In this document: positions 25,602 through 34,293 of the stretch, piece by piece
How the letters are laid out: the number at the start of each line of letters is the position of its first letter
Position numbering within the stretch: the first letter of the stretch is position 1
From: Bacteroidota bacterium
GTDB lineage: Bacteria > Bacteroidota > Bacteroidia > B-17B0 > Aurantibacillaceae
Assembly: GCA_013298715.1 (NCBI GenBank)
Contig: JAAFIQ010000003.1
Coordinates: 185,377-249,376, forward strand
Reading direction: 5' to 3'
DNA length: 64,000 bases
Notes under the pieces: model-generated
Database searches by the model: none
What the model was told of the DNA's origin: nothing
What the model saw: only the letters and a program-made list of their open reading frames with translations
Program-made: the position numbers and the translations under genes

Positions 25602-26337
25602 GGTATCTATTTAATTCGTGTAGTGTAAAGTTATAAATTTTTTCTTTAATTAGGTCGGCATCTTGGTTTGTTAATCCTTTGGTACTAATTTCATCGCCAA
25701 TAATTATTCTAGGAATACCGGGGCTGCCGTTGCTCTTAAAGAAACCTCCATTTTGTAAAAACAGCCAGTTGTTTAAATTTACTACTGGCACAATTGGCAC
25801 TTGCATATCAATAGCCAAACGAAATGCACCGTTTTTAAAATTTTTTAATTTGCCGTTTTCGCTAATTGTACCTTCAGGAAAAATAACAACACTTAATCCT
25901 TGTTTTAATTTATTTGCACATTCTTGTAAGGATTTATGCGCATCGGTAATACTTTTTCTGTTTACAGGAATATCTAAATACTTAAAAAATTGGTTAAACA
26001 ATGGAATTTTTAAAAGCTCAGCTTTACCTAAATAAACTGCAGTATGCTGTATGTAAAAAGTGCTAAATACAATATCAAGATAAGAAGTGTGATTGGCGAC
26101 ATAAATACAGGGTTGTTGTTGCTTGTATTTTTTGTTGGAATATTTTACAATTGGAAATAAAAAAGAAGGATAACTTATGAATGCAGACCAAACGCGTTTT
26201 AAAAAGAAAACAATTTTAAATTGCTTTGTAACCAAAAACAAATAAAAAAAAGGAAACAGAATTAAAAATGGAATAACAAACCAAATAAAGAACCAAATTT
26301 TCCAAATAGGGCCAAGTATTTTTTTGAACACAATCAC
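25585..26337 (-). CDS. plsC: 1-acyl-sn-glycerol-3-phosphate acyltransferase (PlsC family)
   Basis: This 250-residue protein has hydrophobic segments in the first 50 residues and the PlsC motifs in order: NHTSYLD (HX4D) in VANHTSYLDIVF, the RKSITDAH region (PVNRKSITDAHKSL), FPEGTISENGKLKNFKNGAF, and VPIVPVVNLNNW. It acylates lysophosphatidate at the inner membrane. The start is GTG at 26337, with GTG 26331 as an alternative. It overlaps gatC by 17 bases; a link between lipid synthesis and gatC is only positional. Confidence 0.9.
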   Translation of the reverse strand: MIVFKKILGPIWKIWFFIWFVIPFLILFPFFYLFLVTKQFKIVFFLKRVWSAFISYPSFLFPIVKYSNKKYKQQQPCIYVANHTSYLDIVFSTFYIQHTAVYLGKAELLKIPLFNQFFKYLDIPVNRKSITDAHKSLQECANKLKQGLSVVIFPEGTISENGKLKNFKNGAFRLAIDMQVPIVPVVNLNNWLFLQNGGFFKSNGSPGIPRIIIGDEISTKGLTNQDADLIKEKIYNFTLHELNRYHGTNS

Positions 26338-26483
26338 CCAACAAATTTAGCAATATATTGGGGTTTTAGGGTGGAGTTTAGAAATTAAAATAGGCGTTGT
26401 TTATACTTAAAATCACGTTATAATAGATTTTAGCAGTGTTTAAAAACTAATAAGTTACTGAAATCTGTTTGTTTTTATCGCCA

Positions 26484-27152
26484 TTATTTACCAATTAATA
26501 CATTGTATTCTTCTGGTATTTCTACTCCTCGAAAATGGTTTGTTAAGCCATAAAAAAGAACTATAGTTACGATGCTTCCAAAAATTAGGATTAGTTTTGC
26601 CTGTTGATTTGGGCCTAAGTTTAAAATCTCGCATGTCATTTTTTTAGCATGTATAGCGGCCATGTGTCCAAAAAATGAAAGAATAGCGAGTGCGTAATAC
26701 GGAATAAAAAATAAGTTAAATGGAAAAGCATTGAGTCCAGCTACCCCGAAGTAAAAATTGGTATCCAAATTTAAAAAAAGCCGGCCCACCAAAACGGCAC
26801 TAAGGTGTATAACAAGAAATAGTGCCAGATAAAGACCGGAGTAAATATGAAGTTTTTCAAAGCCTTTTTTTGCAAGTCTTTTTTGGGTTTTAAAAAGGGC
26901 TATTCCTGAAATAATTTGAACAAGCACCGCAATCAATAAAATTGACTCAACCAATAGGTTACGATAAAAAGGCCGCAGCATGTTCATTAGTTCAATATGC
27001 TTTTCGGGACCAAAAATACTGCAAAAATGATTGAATAAATGAAGTCCAACGAAAATACTGAGTGTTAGGCCTGTTACAAAATGAATTTTCGTAATTGATT
27101 GCTTTTTTGGTACCACAGTGGCTAGCTTAGTTGTTCTATTCAAAGGTTTCAT
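26484..27152 (-). CDS. Multi-pass membrane protein resembling a b-type cytochrome subunit
   Basis: From ATG 27152 this is about 222 residues; the frame is open to 27227 but the extra 25 residues are not signal-like. Five hydrophobic segments carry well-placed histidines: VTGLTLSIFVGLHLFNHF, KLHIYSGLYLALFLVIH, and ILSFFGHMAAIHAKKM. This spacing recalls haem-binding membrane anchors of the succinate dehydrogenase/fumarate reductase type, but no flavoprotein or iron-sulphur subunit is nearby. A named family cannot be given with certainty. Confidence 0.5.
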   Translation of the reverse strand: MKPLNRTTKLATVVPKKQSITKIHFVTGLTLSIFVGLHLFNHFCSIFGPEKHIELMNMLRPFYRNLLVESILLIAVLVQIISGIALFKTQKRLAKKGFEKLHIYSGLYLALFLVIHLSAVLVGRLFLNLDTNFYFGVAGLNAFPFNLFFIPYYALAILSFFGHMAAIHAKKMTCEILNLGPNQQAKLILIFGSIVTIVLFYGLTNHFRGVEIPEEYNVLIGK

Positions 27153-27681
27153 CCTGAAATTGTTAAATACTGCACAAAAATAAATAGTTGCTTTAGGTTC
27201 TTCATTAACTTTAGTTAAGAAAATCAAGTAGGTATTGGAAAAAAAGACTTAGTAAGATGTCAAAAATATAGCAGAGTGTTACTTTTTTTAAAAAGCCAAA
27301 CTATTCAAGTTTTAGTTTGAAGAAAACTGATGATTTTAATTATTATTCAATCAATTTTAGAAGTTTTGCTAATAGAGTTTTAAAGATATCACATAAAATA
27401 AATACCGAATTATTTTTTATAGAAAAAGTTATTCGCGCAAATTCATTGAAAAGGTATTTAAAAATGAATGGTTTATTTAAAATTTACACTATTTGCTTAA
27501 AACTTATTAAATCTGGGATTTAATAACTGAAATTCATAGGAATTTATTTTATGTTAAATTTATAAGACTTGTGCGGCATTATCTGTTTTATTTTTCTCAA
27601 ATTTTTATTTCTTAACCGAAGTCAATGAAAAGGAATGTTTATAGCTCCAATTTTGCGGTATAATTATAAAGTTAATATAAA
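27153..27681. other. Long intergenic region without a supported gene
   Basis: Between two divergent genes lie 529 AT-rich bases. A 68-codon TTG-started frame at 27317-27523 is the only notable open frame; it has no recognisable domain and is low-complexity. No tRNA-like fold, terminator or clear TAnnTTTG promoter was found. Confidence 0.5.
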
Positions 27682-28419
27682 ATGAAACATTTAAAAAGAA
27701 CAATTTTCGGATTGAGTTTTACACTCTTTTCTTTGAATCTCTCTGCACAGCAACCAACTATTGGTGATAGCCTTATTACAACTACAGCCATCTCTGAATT
27801 TATTAGTGAATCAAATTCGCTTTCAGCGAGTTCAAATTTTACAAGTGGCATTAGTCATAATTATTCGCGTACAAGTTTACAGAGGCACTCTTTATTAAAT
27901 CCTTTACTGCCTGTTATAAAAGGATTTTTTTTAAGTAACACCAAAAATGGTGCTCTAGAAGAGTTCAATTTAAGTATGCAACATGATGAGAGTAAAAAGA
28001 AATTCTTTTTTGATAATAGAAGAAACAGATATTCATCTCTTTGGACATTCGCATCCTTAAATTACTTATACGCTGATGTTGCAGGACTTATGGATAAAAA
28101 TTTACTAAATCAATATCAAAATGGTGTAGTTGATGGCTTAAAAATAACTCCTCAATTTTTAACTTTTGCAGCAGCTTTTTTACAAGTTCCAATTGCAAAT
28201 GTTTTTTTGCCACAAATTATAAAAAATGAAAAAACATTACGGTGGGTGCAAATTGTATCAGGTGCATTTATGACCCTAGTTCAATCAGCTACCTTATTCA
28301 TTGGTAAACCTACTCCTTATTACGTTTTGTTTTCTGCATTAGAAATTGGTGCTACGGCATACATAACCTTTGACGCCATCAAATGGAAACCTAAAAAGAA
28401 AGAAATACTAATTGATTAA
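27682..28419 (+). CDS. DUF6326-like membrane protein with N-terminal signal peptide
   Basis: This 245-residue protein starts with a signal peptide (MKHLKRTIFGLSFTLF, cleavage near LSAQ). A Ser-rich stretch of about 90 residues follows, then a four-helix DUF6326-like domain from about residue 115 (SSLWTFASLNYLYADVAGLM, FAAAFLQVPIANVFLP, ALEIGATAYITFDAIKW). The domain is paralogous to the next gene. A cleavable-looking signal before a compact multi-pass domain is unusual for this family. Function is unknown. The next gene starts 19 bases after the stop, so the pair is probably one transcript. Confidence 0.7.
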   Translation: MKHLKRTIFGLSFTLFSLNLSAQQPTIGDSLITTTAISEFISESNSLSASSNFTSGISHNYSRTSLQRHSLLNPLLPVIKGFFLSNTKNGALEEFNLSMQHDESKKKFFFDNRRNRYSSLWTFASLNYLYADVAGLMDKNLLNQYQNGVVDGLKITPQFLTFAAAFLQVPIANVFLPQIIKNEKTLRWVQIVSGAFMTLVQSATLFIGKPTPYYVLFSALEIGATAYITFDAIKWKPKKKEILID

Positions 28420-28438
28420 AAATCAAATAATACAGGCA

Positions 28439-28828
28439 ATGAAAAACAAAAGAGACTTTCTAAGTATCCTTTGGGTATTTGTAACCTTAAACTATTTGTA
28501 TTGTGATTTAATTGGCTTGATGGATTCGAGTTTATTAAAACAATACTTAACAGGCAAAGTTGAAGGAATGGAAATAAATTCTACCTTCTTGTTTTATGCT
28601 GGAATTTTGATGGAAATCCCAATTGCAATGGTTTTATTCTCAAAAATTCTTGCTAAAAACATAAATTGTTGGACAAATATCTTTGCTGGTTCTATAAAAA
28701 CTAGTGTAATGGTTACCACGCTTTTTATTGGGAAAGTGAGCGAATATTACATGTTTTTTGCGCTTATTGAAATTACGACTACTCTTTTTATTATTGTATA
28801 CGCATTTAAATGGCTGCAGCAAAAATAA
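28439..28828 (+). CDS. DUF6326 family membrane protein
   Basis: From ATG 28439 this is 129 residues, the usual length for the family, with four hydrophobic helices and the signature LWVFVTLNYLYCDLIGLMDS, GILMEIPIAMVLFSKIL, TLFIGKVSEYYMFFALIEI and a C-terminal AFKW. It resembles the second half of the preceding gene and likely arose by tandem duplication. Function is unknown. The 3' end lies eight bases from the convergent Crp/Fnr-type gene. Confidence 0.8.
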   Translation: MKNKRDFLSILWVFVTLNYLYCDLIGLMDSSLLKQYLTGKVEGMEINSTFLFYAGILMEIPIAMVLFSKILAKNINCWTNIFAGSIKTSVMVTTLFIGKVSEYYMFFALIEITTTLFIIVYAFKWLQQK

Positions 28829-28836
28829 TAACTTTC

Positions 28837-29415
28837 TTAATGTTTCTTTTGTAGCTTTCTCCTTATTCTACTTAGTGATTCTGGCTTAACGCCAATGTAT
28901 GTAGCAATATCGTATTGTGGCACCCTTTGAAAAATATCAGGTCGTGTCTCTAATAGTTTTAAATAGCGCGTTTCTGGTTTATCTGTAATATAAGAAGTCA
29001 TTAAATTTTGTTGTTCCAAAAAAACAGTTTCCATAATTTGACGAGAAATTGTCTCAAAGCGTGGGAACTGTTTAAATAATTCTTGAGCCTCGAGTTCATT
29101 GCCTACAACTACAGTCGTATTCTCCATACAAACTAAACTGTAATTTGAAGTTGTTTTACCCTCAAAATTCTCTAATGAAATTATCCATTGTTCTTCTGTA
29201 AAGAAATTGGTAGTTATATCCTCTCCTTCAATTAATTTAAATTGTCTTACACAGCCTTCAATAATAAAGAAAGTGTCGCTGGTAAATTGTCCTTCTTTAA
29301 CTAAGAAATCATTTTTGTTGAAATTTTTAACTACCATACTTTCAGATAATACCTTTGTTTCATCTAATGTTAAGTTGGTAATTTTCGAAAAATAAGTTAT
29401 TAGTCTATTATCCAT
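28837..29415 (-). CDS. Crp/Fnr-family transcriptional regulator
   Basis: This 192-residue protein has an N-terminal cyclic-nucleotide-binding-like beta-roll (about 20-115; NFNKNDFLVKEGQFTSDTFF and FIIEGCVRQFKLIEGE) and a C-terminal helix-turn-helix (YDIATYIGVKPESLSRIRRK). It lacks an Fnr-type Cys cluster, and the usual cAMP-contact residues are not evident, so the effector is unknown. It matches the widespread Bacteroidota regulators often placed beside the genes they control; here the neighbouring DUF6326 pair is the nearest candidate. Confidence 0.88.
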   Translation of the reverse strand: MDNRLITYFSKITNLTLDETKVLSESMVVKNFNKNDFLVKEGQFTSDTFFIIEGCVRQFKLIEGEDITTNFFTEEQWIISLENFEGKTTSNYSLVCMENTTVVVGNELEAQELFKQFPRFETISRQIMETVFLEQQNLMTSYITDKPETRYLKLLETRPDIFQRVPQYDIATYIGVKPESLSRIRRKLQKKH

Positions 29416-29542
29416 AAAGTTTTGCTTTTTATTGTCTTATTAGCTCTATCAGAATAGCATTAATAAAAAACAAACAAAAATTCTATAAAGAAATTCCCTC
29501 TGATATATCAACTTAAGTTACGTAAAATATTTATTAAATACT

Positions 29543-30070
29543 TTACTTATCCTTATAAATAACCATGTTTATTTTTCCAGTGGTTGGACTGCTATTGTCG
29601 GTTAGGGTTACAACAAAGGGTTTGCGTTGTCCTTCAAAGCAATTGTAAACTACCGAGCCTTGGTCTTCTGTAGGGTTTGGTAATTTGTTGGCGTAATAAT
29701 CTTTTAAATCGCAAAAAAGATAAGAGGCTAATTCTAAATCTTTAGAATTTATTTGTAGATTAATTTCTTCCAGGCTATCCCGGTTTAAAGTATAATCAAT
29801 TGAATAATTCGTTAAGCTATCAATTTTATATTCAAAATACAAATGACCGGCACCAGTTTCTGTGGGGGCAACTGTTTCAACTTGTTTAATAATCTGAGGG
29901 TTGCTATTTAAATTAATGCCTCTAAAAACGCCTTCTTTGCTTTTTACAATTTCATCTAAAAGTAAGTGGTAGCCTTCAAAAATTCTGTTTTTTGTTTCAG
30001 GTTGTTTTGGTTTTTCGTCTTTGCAAGAAAAGCAAATTGCGAAAATAATTATGTATATCGGTAACTTCAA
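29543..30070 (-). CDS. Putative lipoprotein of unknown function
   Basis: The frame is open to 30124, but TTG at 30070 gives a compact lipoprotein signal, MKLPIYIIIFAICFSC, with lipobox Cys followed by KDEKPKQPE. The mature part of about 160 residues is acidic and includes GAGHLYFEYKIDSLTNYSI and a C-terminal TGKINMVIYKDK. No known domain is recognised. Gaps of 127 bases or more separate it from both neighbours. Confidence 0.6.
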   Translation of the reverse strand: MKLPIYIIIFAICFSCKDEKPKQPETKNRIFEGYHLLLDEIVKSKEGVFRGINLNSNPQIIKQVETVAPTETGAGHLYFEYKIDSLTNYSIDYTLNRDSLEEINLQINSKDLELASYLFCDLKDYYANKLPNPTEDQGSVVYNCFEGQRKPFVVTLTDNSSPTTGKINMVIYKDK

Positions 30071-30247
30071 AACCAAAGTAAAAATAGTTATTTTTTTTGA
30101 ATAAGAAAGGATGATACAAAACAATAAGTTGTAATGCTTGGGATGCTAAAATAGAACGGTTGTAAAATTTAGGGTGATTAATAAGGTTTGATTGCAAAAC
30201 CAGTTGTTTTTTTCTTCACTTTTTGGTTATAAAACAACTCTTAATTA

Positions 30248-30655
30248 CTAGTTATTAAAAGCCAAAACAACCATTTTGCCATTCATCATAAACTCCATAG
30301 AATCGGCTAGGTTTTTCATTAAAAAAACACCTCTTCCGTTTGGTTTATCAATATTTTCAGGGTCTGTAGGGTCGGGTAGGTTACTGAAGTTAAAACCATC
30401 GCCTTCATCCGATATTTTAAAGATTAATTGGTTGTTATTATTTTCAAAACCAATATTTACAAACTTATTTGGATTATTTTGATTGCCATGCGTAATGGCA
30501 TTGTTTACCGCTTCGGTTAAGGCAATCATCATATTGCCATAGCTATCTTCATTTACATTATATACGCTACAAACATCATCAACAAGGCGCTCAACCAATC
30601 TTAGGTTATCAGTTACTGAGGTGAACTTTAAGCTATCTCCTTTTGAAGGTATCAT
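30248..30655 (-). CDS. RsbW-like GHKL ATPase (anti-sigma/serine kinase type)
   Basis: This 135-residue protein is a single HATPase_c domain with N-box MIALTEAVNNAITHGNQ, G1 box ISDEGDGFN and G2-like box NGRGVFLMKNLAD. The family includes anti-sigma kinases such as RsbW and SpoIIAB. No STAS antagonist or sigma factor is nearby, so the partner is unknown. Its first base overlaps the last base of the DUF4175 gene, indicating cotranscription and possibly coupled translation. Confidence 0.85.
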   Translation of the reverse strand: MIPSKGDSLKFTSVTDNLRLVERLVDDVCSVYNVNEDSYGNMMIALTEAVNNAITHGNQNNPNKFVNIGFENNNNQLIFKISDEGDGFNFSNLPDPTDPENIDKPNGRGVFLMKNLADSMEFMMNGKMVVLAFNN

Positions 30656-33600
30656 TATTGTTTTAAAGTACTATTATTAAAATAGTTGTTTACTTTTTCT
30701 TTGTAATAGGGCGTTAAACTAGGCGGAACCGTGTTTAACAACTCCATTTCTTTTTCTTTTAGCCTTTTATACTCTAAAAATTGCTTAGGGTTGCTTAAAA
30801 TTTCATTTTTTGCTTCATTACTTTTTCTTTGCTCGTCTTGTTCGCGTTCTCGCTCTGCTTTTTCGCTTTCCAACAGTTTGGTTAATATATCTTGCTGGCG
30901 TTTCATGGTTTCATTTGTAATTTGTTTGTTTACAAGGTCTTTTTCGGTTTGTTCCATTAAGTTTGCAATATCCCCGCCAGGGTTTGAGCCTTTGTTTTTA
31001 ATTTTATCCATCATTTGCTGCATTTGCCTTCTAAGTGCTTCTTGTTGTGCTGCCATTTTTGCAAGTTGTTCGCTACTACCGGGCATCATGTTTAATCCGC
31101 CCTGACCTTGCCCTTGTCCTTGCCCAGGTTTCTGCCCTCCTGGTTTATCTCCGGGTTTTTCTCCTGGTTTTTGACCACCCGGTTTTTGACCTTTTTCTAA
31201 GGCTTCTTTTAATTGTTGTAATTGCCTATTTAATTGTTCTTGCATTTGGCGCATGCTTTGTGCGCTAGGTTTACTGCTTGGTTTTGAGCCTTGGCCACTG
31301 CCTGGTTTTTTACATTTTCCTTTTTTGCCAGGTTGTTGCTGTTGCTGCTTCTGTGCTTGTTTCTGCATTTGTTCTAAACTTTCATTTAGTAAAAGCGCAA
31401 GGTTGTTTACTGAGGTCATGGTACTTTGCATGCGCATGTTTCCTTCGCCTGTGTTTCGCTCAGCAAGTGCTTTTACTGTTTTATCCATATTGCTATTTAT
31501 GGAGCTAATTTCGCGGTTTACCAAGGCACTAATTTGTGGTGCACGTTTACTAAGTGCTAAAAGACTATCCTCAATAATTTTACTATCGTCTTTTAATTTG
31601 TTTTGTTGTTTAGGAATGTTTACATATTGCGGGTTATCAATACGTGTTTTTGGAAGTGTTTTTAACAAGTCTTCCTGCGCAAAAGAAAGGTTGAGTAAAT
31701 TTTCTAAAATTTGGCGAAGGGTCTGCATGTTTTCCTCTTGTTGTTCTTCTTCTTCCTCTTCCATGGCCTTCTCCATTTGATCTTTCATTTCTTGCATTTG
31801 TTTGCTGGCCTCTTTTTGATTTTTGCCAGCATCTTTTTTACTGCTCTTACTACTTTTACTGAGGTTGTCTGATGCTTTTTGCATCTCGTTGCTAATTTGT
31901 TTTTGCAATTCTTCTGTTTTTGCAAGGTCTTTGGGTTCCTCTAAGGCTTTGTTTTTTTCTTCAACATCCTTTAAGTCTTCTTTTAGTTTATCAAACTCTT
32001 TATTTAACTCATCTTGCTTTTGTTTTAATTCTGCATCTTCTTTTGCTTTATCGTTTTGTTTATTAGCATCGTTCTTTTTATCGTCAGCTTTTTGATTGTC
32101 TTTATTTTCTGTTTGTTTATTTAATTCATCTTGTTTGTTTTTTAGCTCATCCAATTTATCAATTGCATTTTGCATTTTTTGTTCTACCTCCAATTGTTTA
32201 AAGGCTTCTAAGTTTCTGTCTAATTCTTTTTCAATATCCTTATTGCTCAATTTCATTTCTTCCAACTTTTGTTGTACTTGGTTTTTATCTAACTGACTTA
32301 ACATTTTATTTAACTCCTCAAATAATTTTTTCATTTCAGGTGTCATTACATTTTCAAATAACTTCTCAAGTTCTTGTTGTTTTTCTAAAATGTTTTCATC
32401 AGTTTTTGTGAACTCATTTTGTTGTTGGTTGTTTTGTTGATTTTCTTGTTTTACTTCTTCAACCTTATTTTGTAGCTCTTGTTGTTTTTTGATTAAATCT
32501 TCAATTTTCTTTTTTTCTTCGTAGCCGAGTTGTTTTTTATCATTTATTTTTTTTGATAATTCGTTTACATCTTTTTGAAGTTGTTTTGCTTTAGAAATGC
32601 TTTCTTCTAAATCTTTTTTAATTTCAGAATTATTTTTTTGTGTGCTTTCATTTATCTCATCTTTGGTTGGTGCTTTAAAGGTCATTACTTGTGTACGTGC
32701 TGCTTTAGAGCCATTTACTCCATCGTTGTCAAACACTTCAAAGTAATATTCTATTTTATCTCCTGGTTGTAAATTGTATTGATTTGCATCAAAAAAATAA
32801 AAATAAGGTTGTGTAATTTGCGTTTTATTTAAAACGATTGGCTGCACACCGTTAGTTTCTTTTGCCTTGCCAGTACTATCAGTGCTATATTTTTTAAAAT
32901 GAAATGAGAGTTTACTAAAGCCATAATCGTCTTTTATTTGACCGCTGAAATAAATATTTTTTGGATTTAATGAGTCTGCTTTTTCGTTTACCTCAATTAC
33001 TGGAAACTGATCTGCAATTACATTAATGGCGTATGCAAGAGAATCGATCGCATTGGAAACAGCAGCACTTGTAGCTTTTAGTGAGTAATTTGTACTTTTT
33101 AAAAATTTACGAGCGAATGAAAATTGATTTTCAGTATTTTGTTGGGGGAAAGCACTACTATCTGAAAAATTTAATACTAAATTATCTGTGTTTTTTGTGT
33201 TAAATGTCCATATTACTTTTGTGCCTTGTGGTATTTGCAAATCGCCAGTATTATTTAATTTTTCGTTTGGTTTATTTAGATAGGTAGGGTAAATTAATTG
33301 CAAATTGAATTGTTGTAAAGTGGGTTTTGGAACTACTTTTAATTGATAGGGTTTGGATTGAAAGCCAGCCGCAGAGAATTGAAAATCGGTGCTCGATTGA
33401 ATGTTTTTGAATGTATAGGTGTAATCTAATTTATTTTCTTTATTTAGTTTGTATTCAATACCATTAATGTTTATAAACACTTCATTTGGTAATTGTTCGC
33501 CTTTAACTTTAAGCTGTAATTCATAATCTTGCGATTGTAGAGCCAATAAATTTTTGTTTTGAATACTAAATTGAAAAGGCATTTCTTTTTCGTAGAAAGT

Positions 33601-34170
33601 AGAGTAATTTACAATGCGCTTGGTTGGTTTTGTAATTATTTGTGGCCAAATTACAACAATAGTAAGGGTTAGTAGAAAAAATGGTAAAACGTATTTTAAA
33701 TATTTTTTGTTTTCAGATAAATCAATAGCCGTTGTAAACGGAACGGGTTTTAGTTCAGTAATTTTTTGGTTAATACTCGCTACCAATAATTCATCAGAGC
33801 CTTTTAATGCTTTATTGTTTTGCAATTGCAGCACGTTTAACAATTTATCTTGTACATTACTAAAGTGGTTTCCAATAATTTCGGCAGCTTGGTTGTACGA
33901 GATTGTGGTGCCAATTTTATTTAGTTTAAGTAAAGGAATAGCTATGTATTTACCTAACACAAACAATACCAAAGCCAAAAAGCCAAAGAATAAAAAGCCG
34001 CGAACAACAGAGTTGAATTCACCAAAATACTCAAGGAGTACAACGGTTAAAAAGGCAGCTAACAAAATTGCAGCGGAATAAATAACGCCTTTTACTAATT
34101 GATTTTTATAAAATTTACGTATAAACTCGTCTAGTTTATTTATTAGTGCTGTATCTGAGTTAGTGTTCAA
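30655..34170 (-). CDS. DUF4175 family large membrane protein with coiled coils
   Basis: This 1171-residue protein has two N-terminal transmembrane helices (about 27-45 and 53-75), a third near 157-175, then Ig-like extracytoplasmic modules (about 190-530). A very long Gln/Glu/Lys-rich coiled coil follows (about 540-900), then a Lys/Pro/Gly/Gln low-complexity stretch (about 1000-1080) and a conserved C-terminal helix pair. DUF4175 proteins are conserved in Bacteroidota; a role in envelope mechanics is often guessed but not established. It ends on the same base where the RsbW-like gene starts. Confidence 0.85.
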   Translation of the reverse strand: MNTNSDTALINKLDEFIRKFYKNQLVKGVIYSAAILLAAFLTVVLLEYFGEFNSVVRGFLFFGFLALVLFVLGKYIAIPLLKLNKIGTTISYNQAAEIIGNHFSNVQDKLLNVLQLQNNKALKGSDELLVASINQKITELKPVPFTTAIDLSENKKYLKYVLPFFLLTLTIVVIWPQIITKPTKRIVNYSTFYEKEMPFQFSIQNKNLLALQSQDYELQLKVKGEQLPNEVFININGIEYKLNKENKLDYTYTFKNIQSSTDFQFSAAGFQSKPYQLKVVPKPTLQQFNLQLIYPTYLNKPNEKLNNTGDLQIPQGTKVIWTFNTKNTDNLVLNFSDSSAFPQQNTENQFSFARKFLKSTNYSLKATSAAVSNAIDSLAYAINVIADQFPVIEVNEKADSLNPKNIYFSGQIKDDYGFSKLSFHFKKYSTDSTGKAKETNGVQPIVLNKTQITQPYFYFFDANQYNLQPGDKIEYYFEVFDNDGVNGSKAARTQVMTFKAPTKDEINESTQKNNSEIKKDLEESISKAKQLQKDVNELSKKINDKKQLGYEEKKKIEDLIKKQQELQNKVEEVKQENQQNNQQQNEFTKTDENILEKQQELEKLFENVMTPEMKKLFEELNKMLSQLDKNQVQQKLEEMKLSNKDIEKELDRNLEAFKQLEVEQKMQNAIDKLDELKNKQDELNKQTENKDNQKADDKKNDANKQNDKAKEDAELKQKQDELNKEFDKLKEDLKDVEEKNKALEEPKDLAKTEELQKQISNEMQKASDNLSKSSKSSKKDAGKNQKEASKQMQEMKDQMEKAMEEEEEEQQEENMQTLRQILENLLNLSFAQEDLLKTLPKTRIDNPQYVNIPKQQNKLKDDSKIIEDSLLALSKRAPQISALVNREISSINSNMDKTVKALAERNTGEGNMRMQSTMTSVNNLALLLNESLEQMQKQAQKQQQQQPGKKGKCKKPGSGQGSKPSSKPSAQSMRQMQEQLNRQLQQLKEALEKGQKPGGQKPGEKPGDKPGGQKPGQGQGQGQGGLNMMPGSSEQLAKMAAQQEALRRQMQQMMDKIKNKGSNPGGDIANLMEQTEKDLVNKQITNETMKRQQDILTKLLESEKAEREREQDEQRKSNEAKNEILSNPKQFLEYKRLKEKEMELLNTVPPSLTPYYKEKVNNYFNNSTLKQ

Positions 34171-34293
34171 ATTTTATTTTATTTAGTTCTTTAAAATCAA
34201 TTTAAAAAAATTTCGCCAACGTTACTTACAAATTTAATCTAAAGCTAATTAAAACGAAAGCTAAAGTTGTTAAAAAGTGTTTGTTTCTAGAAA

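Noticed and set aside
27317..27523. 68-codon open frame with TTG start in a long intergenic region
   Set aside because: No domain, no promoter, poor start and AT-driven composition; likely chance.
31035..32296. Several plus-strand open frames opposite the DUF4175 gene
   Set aside because: They mirror the Lys/Gln/Glu coiled-coil codons of the real gene and encode Phe/Ser/Cys-rich nonsense.
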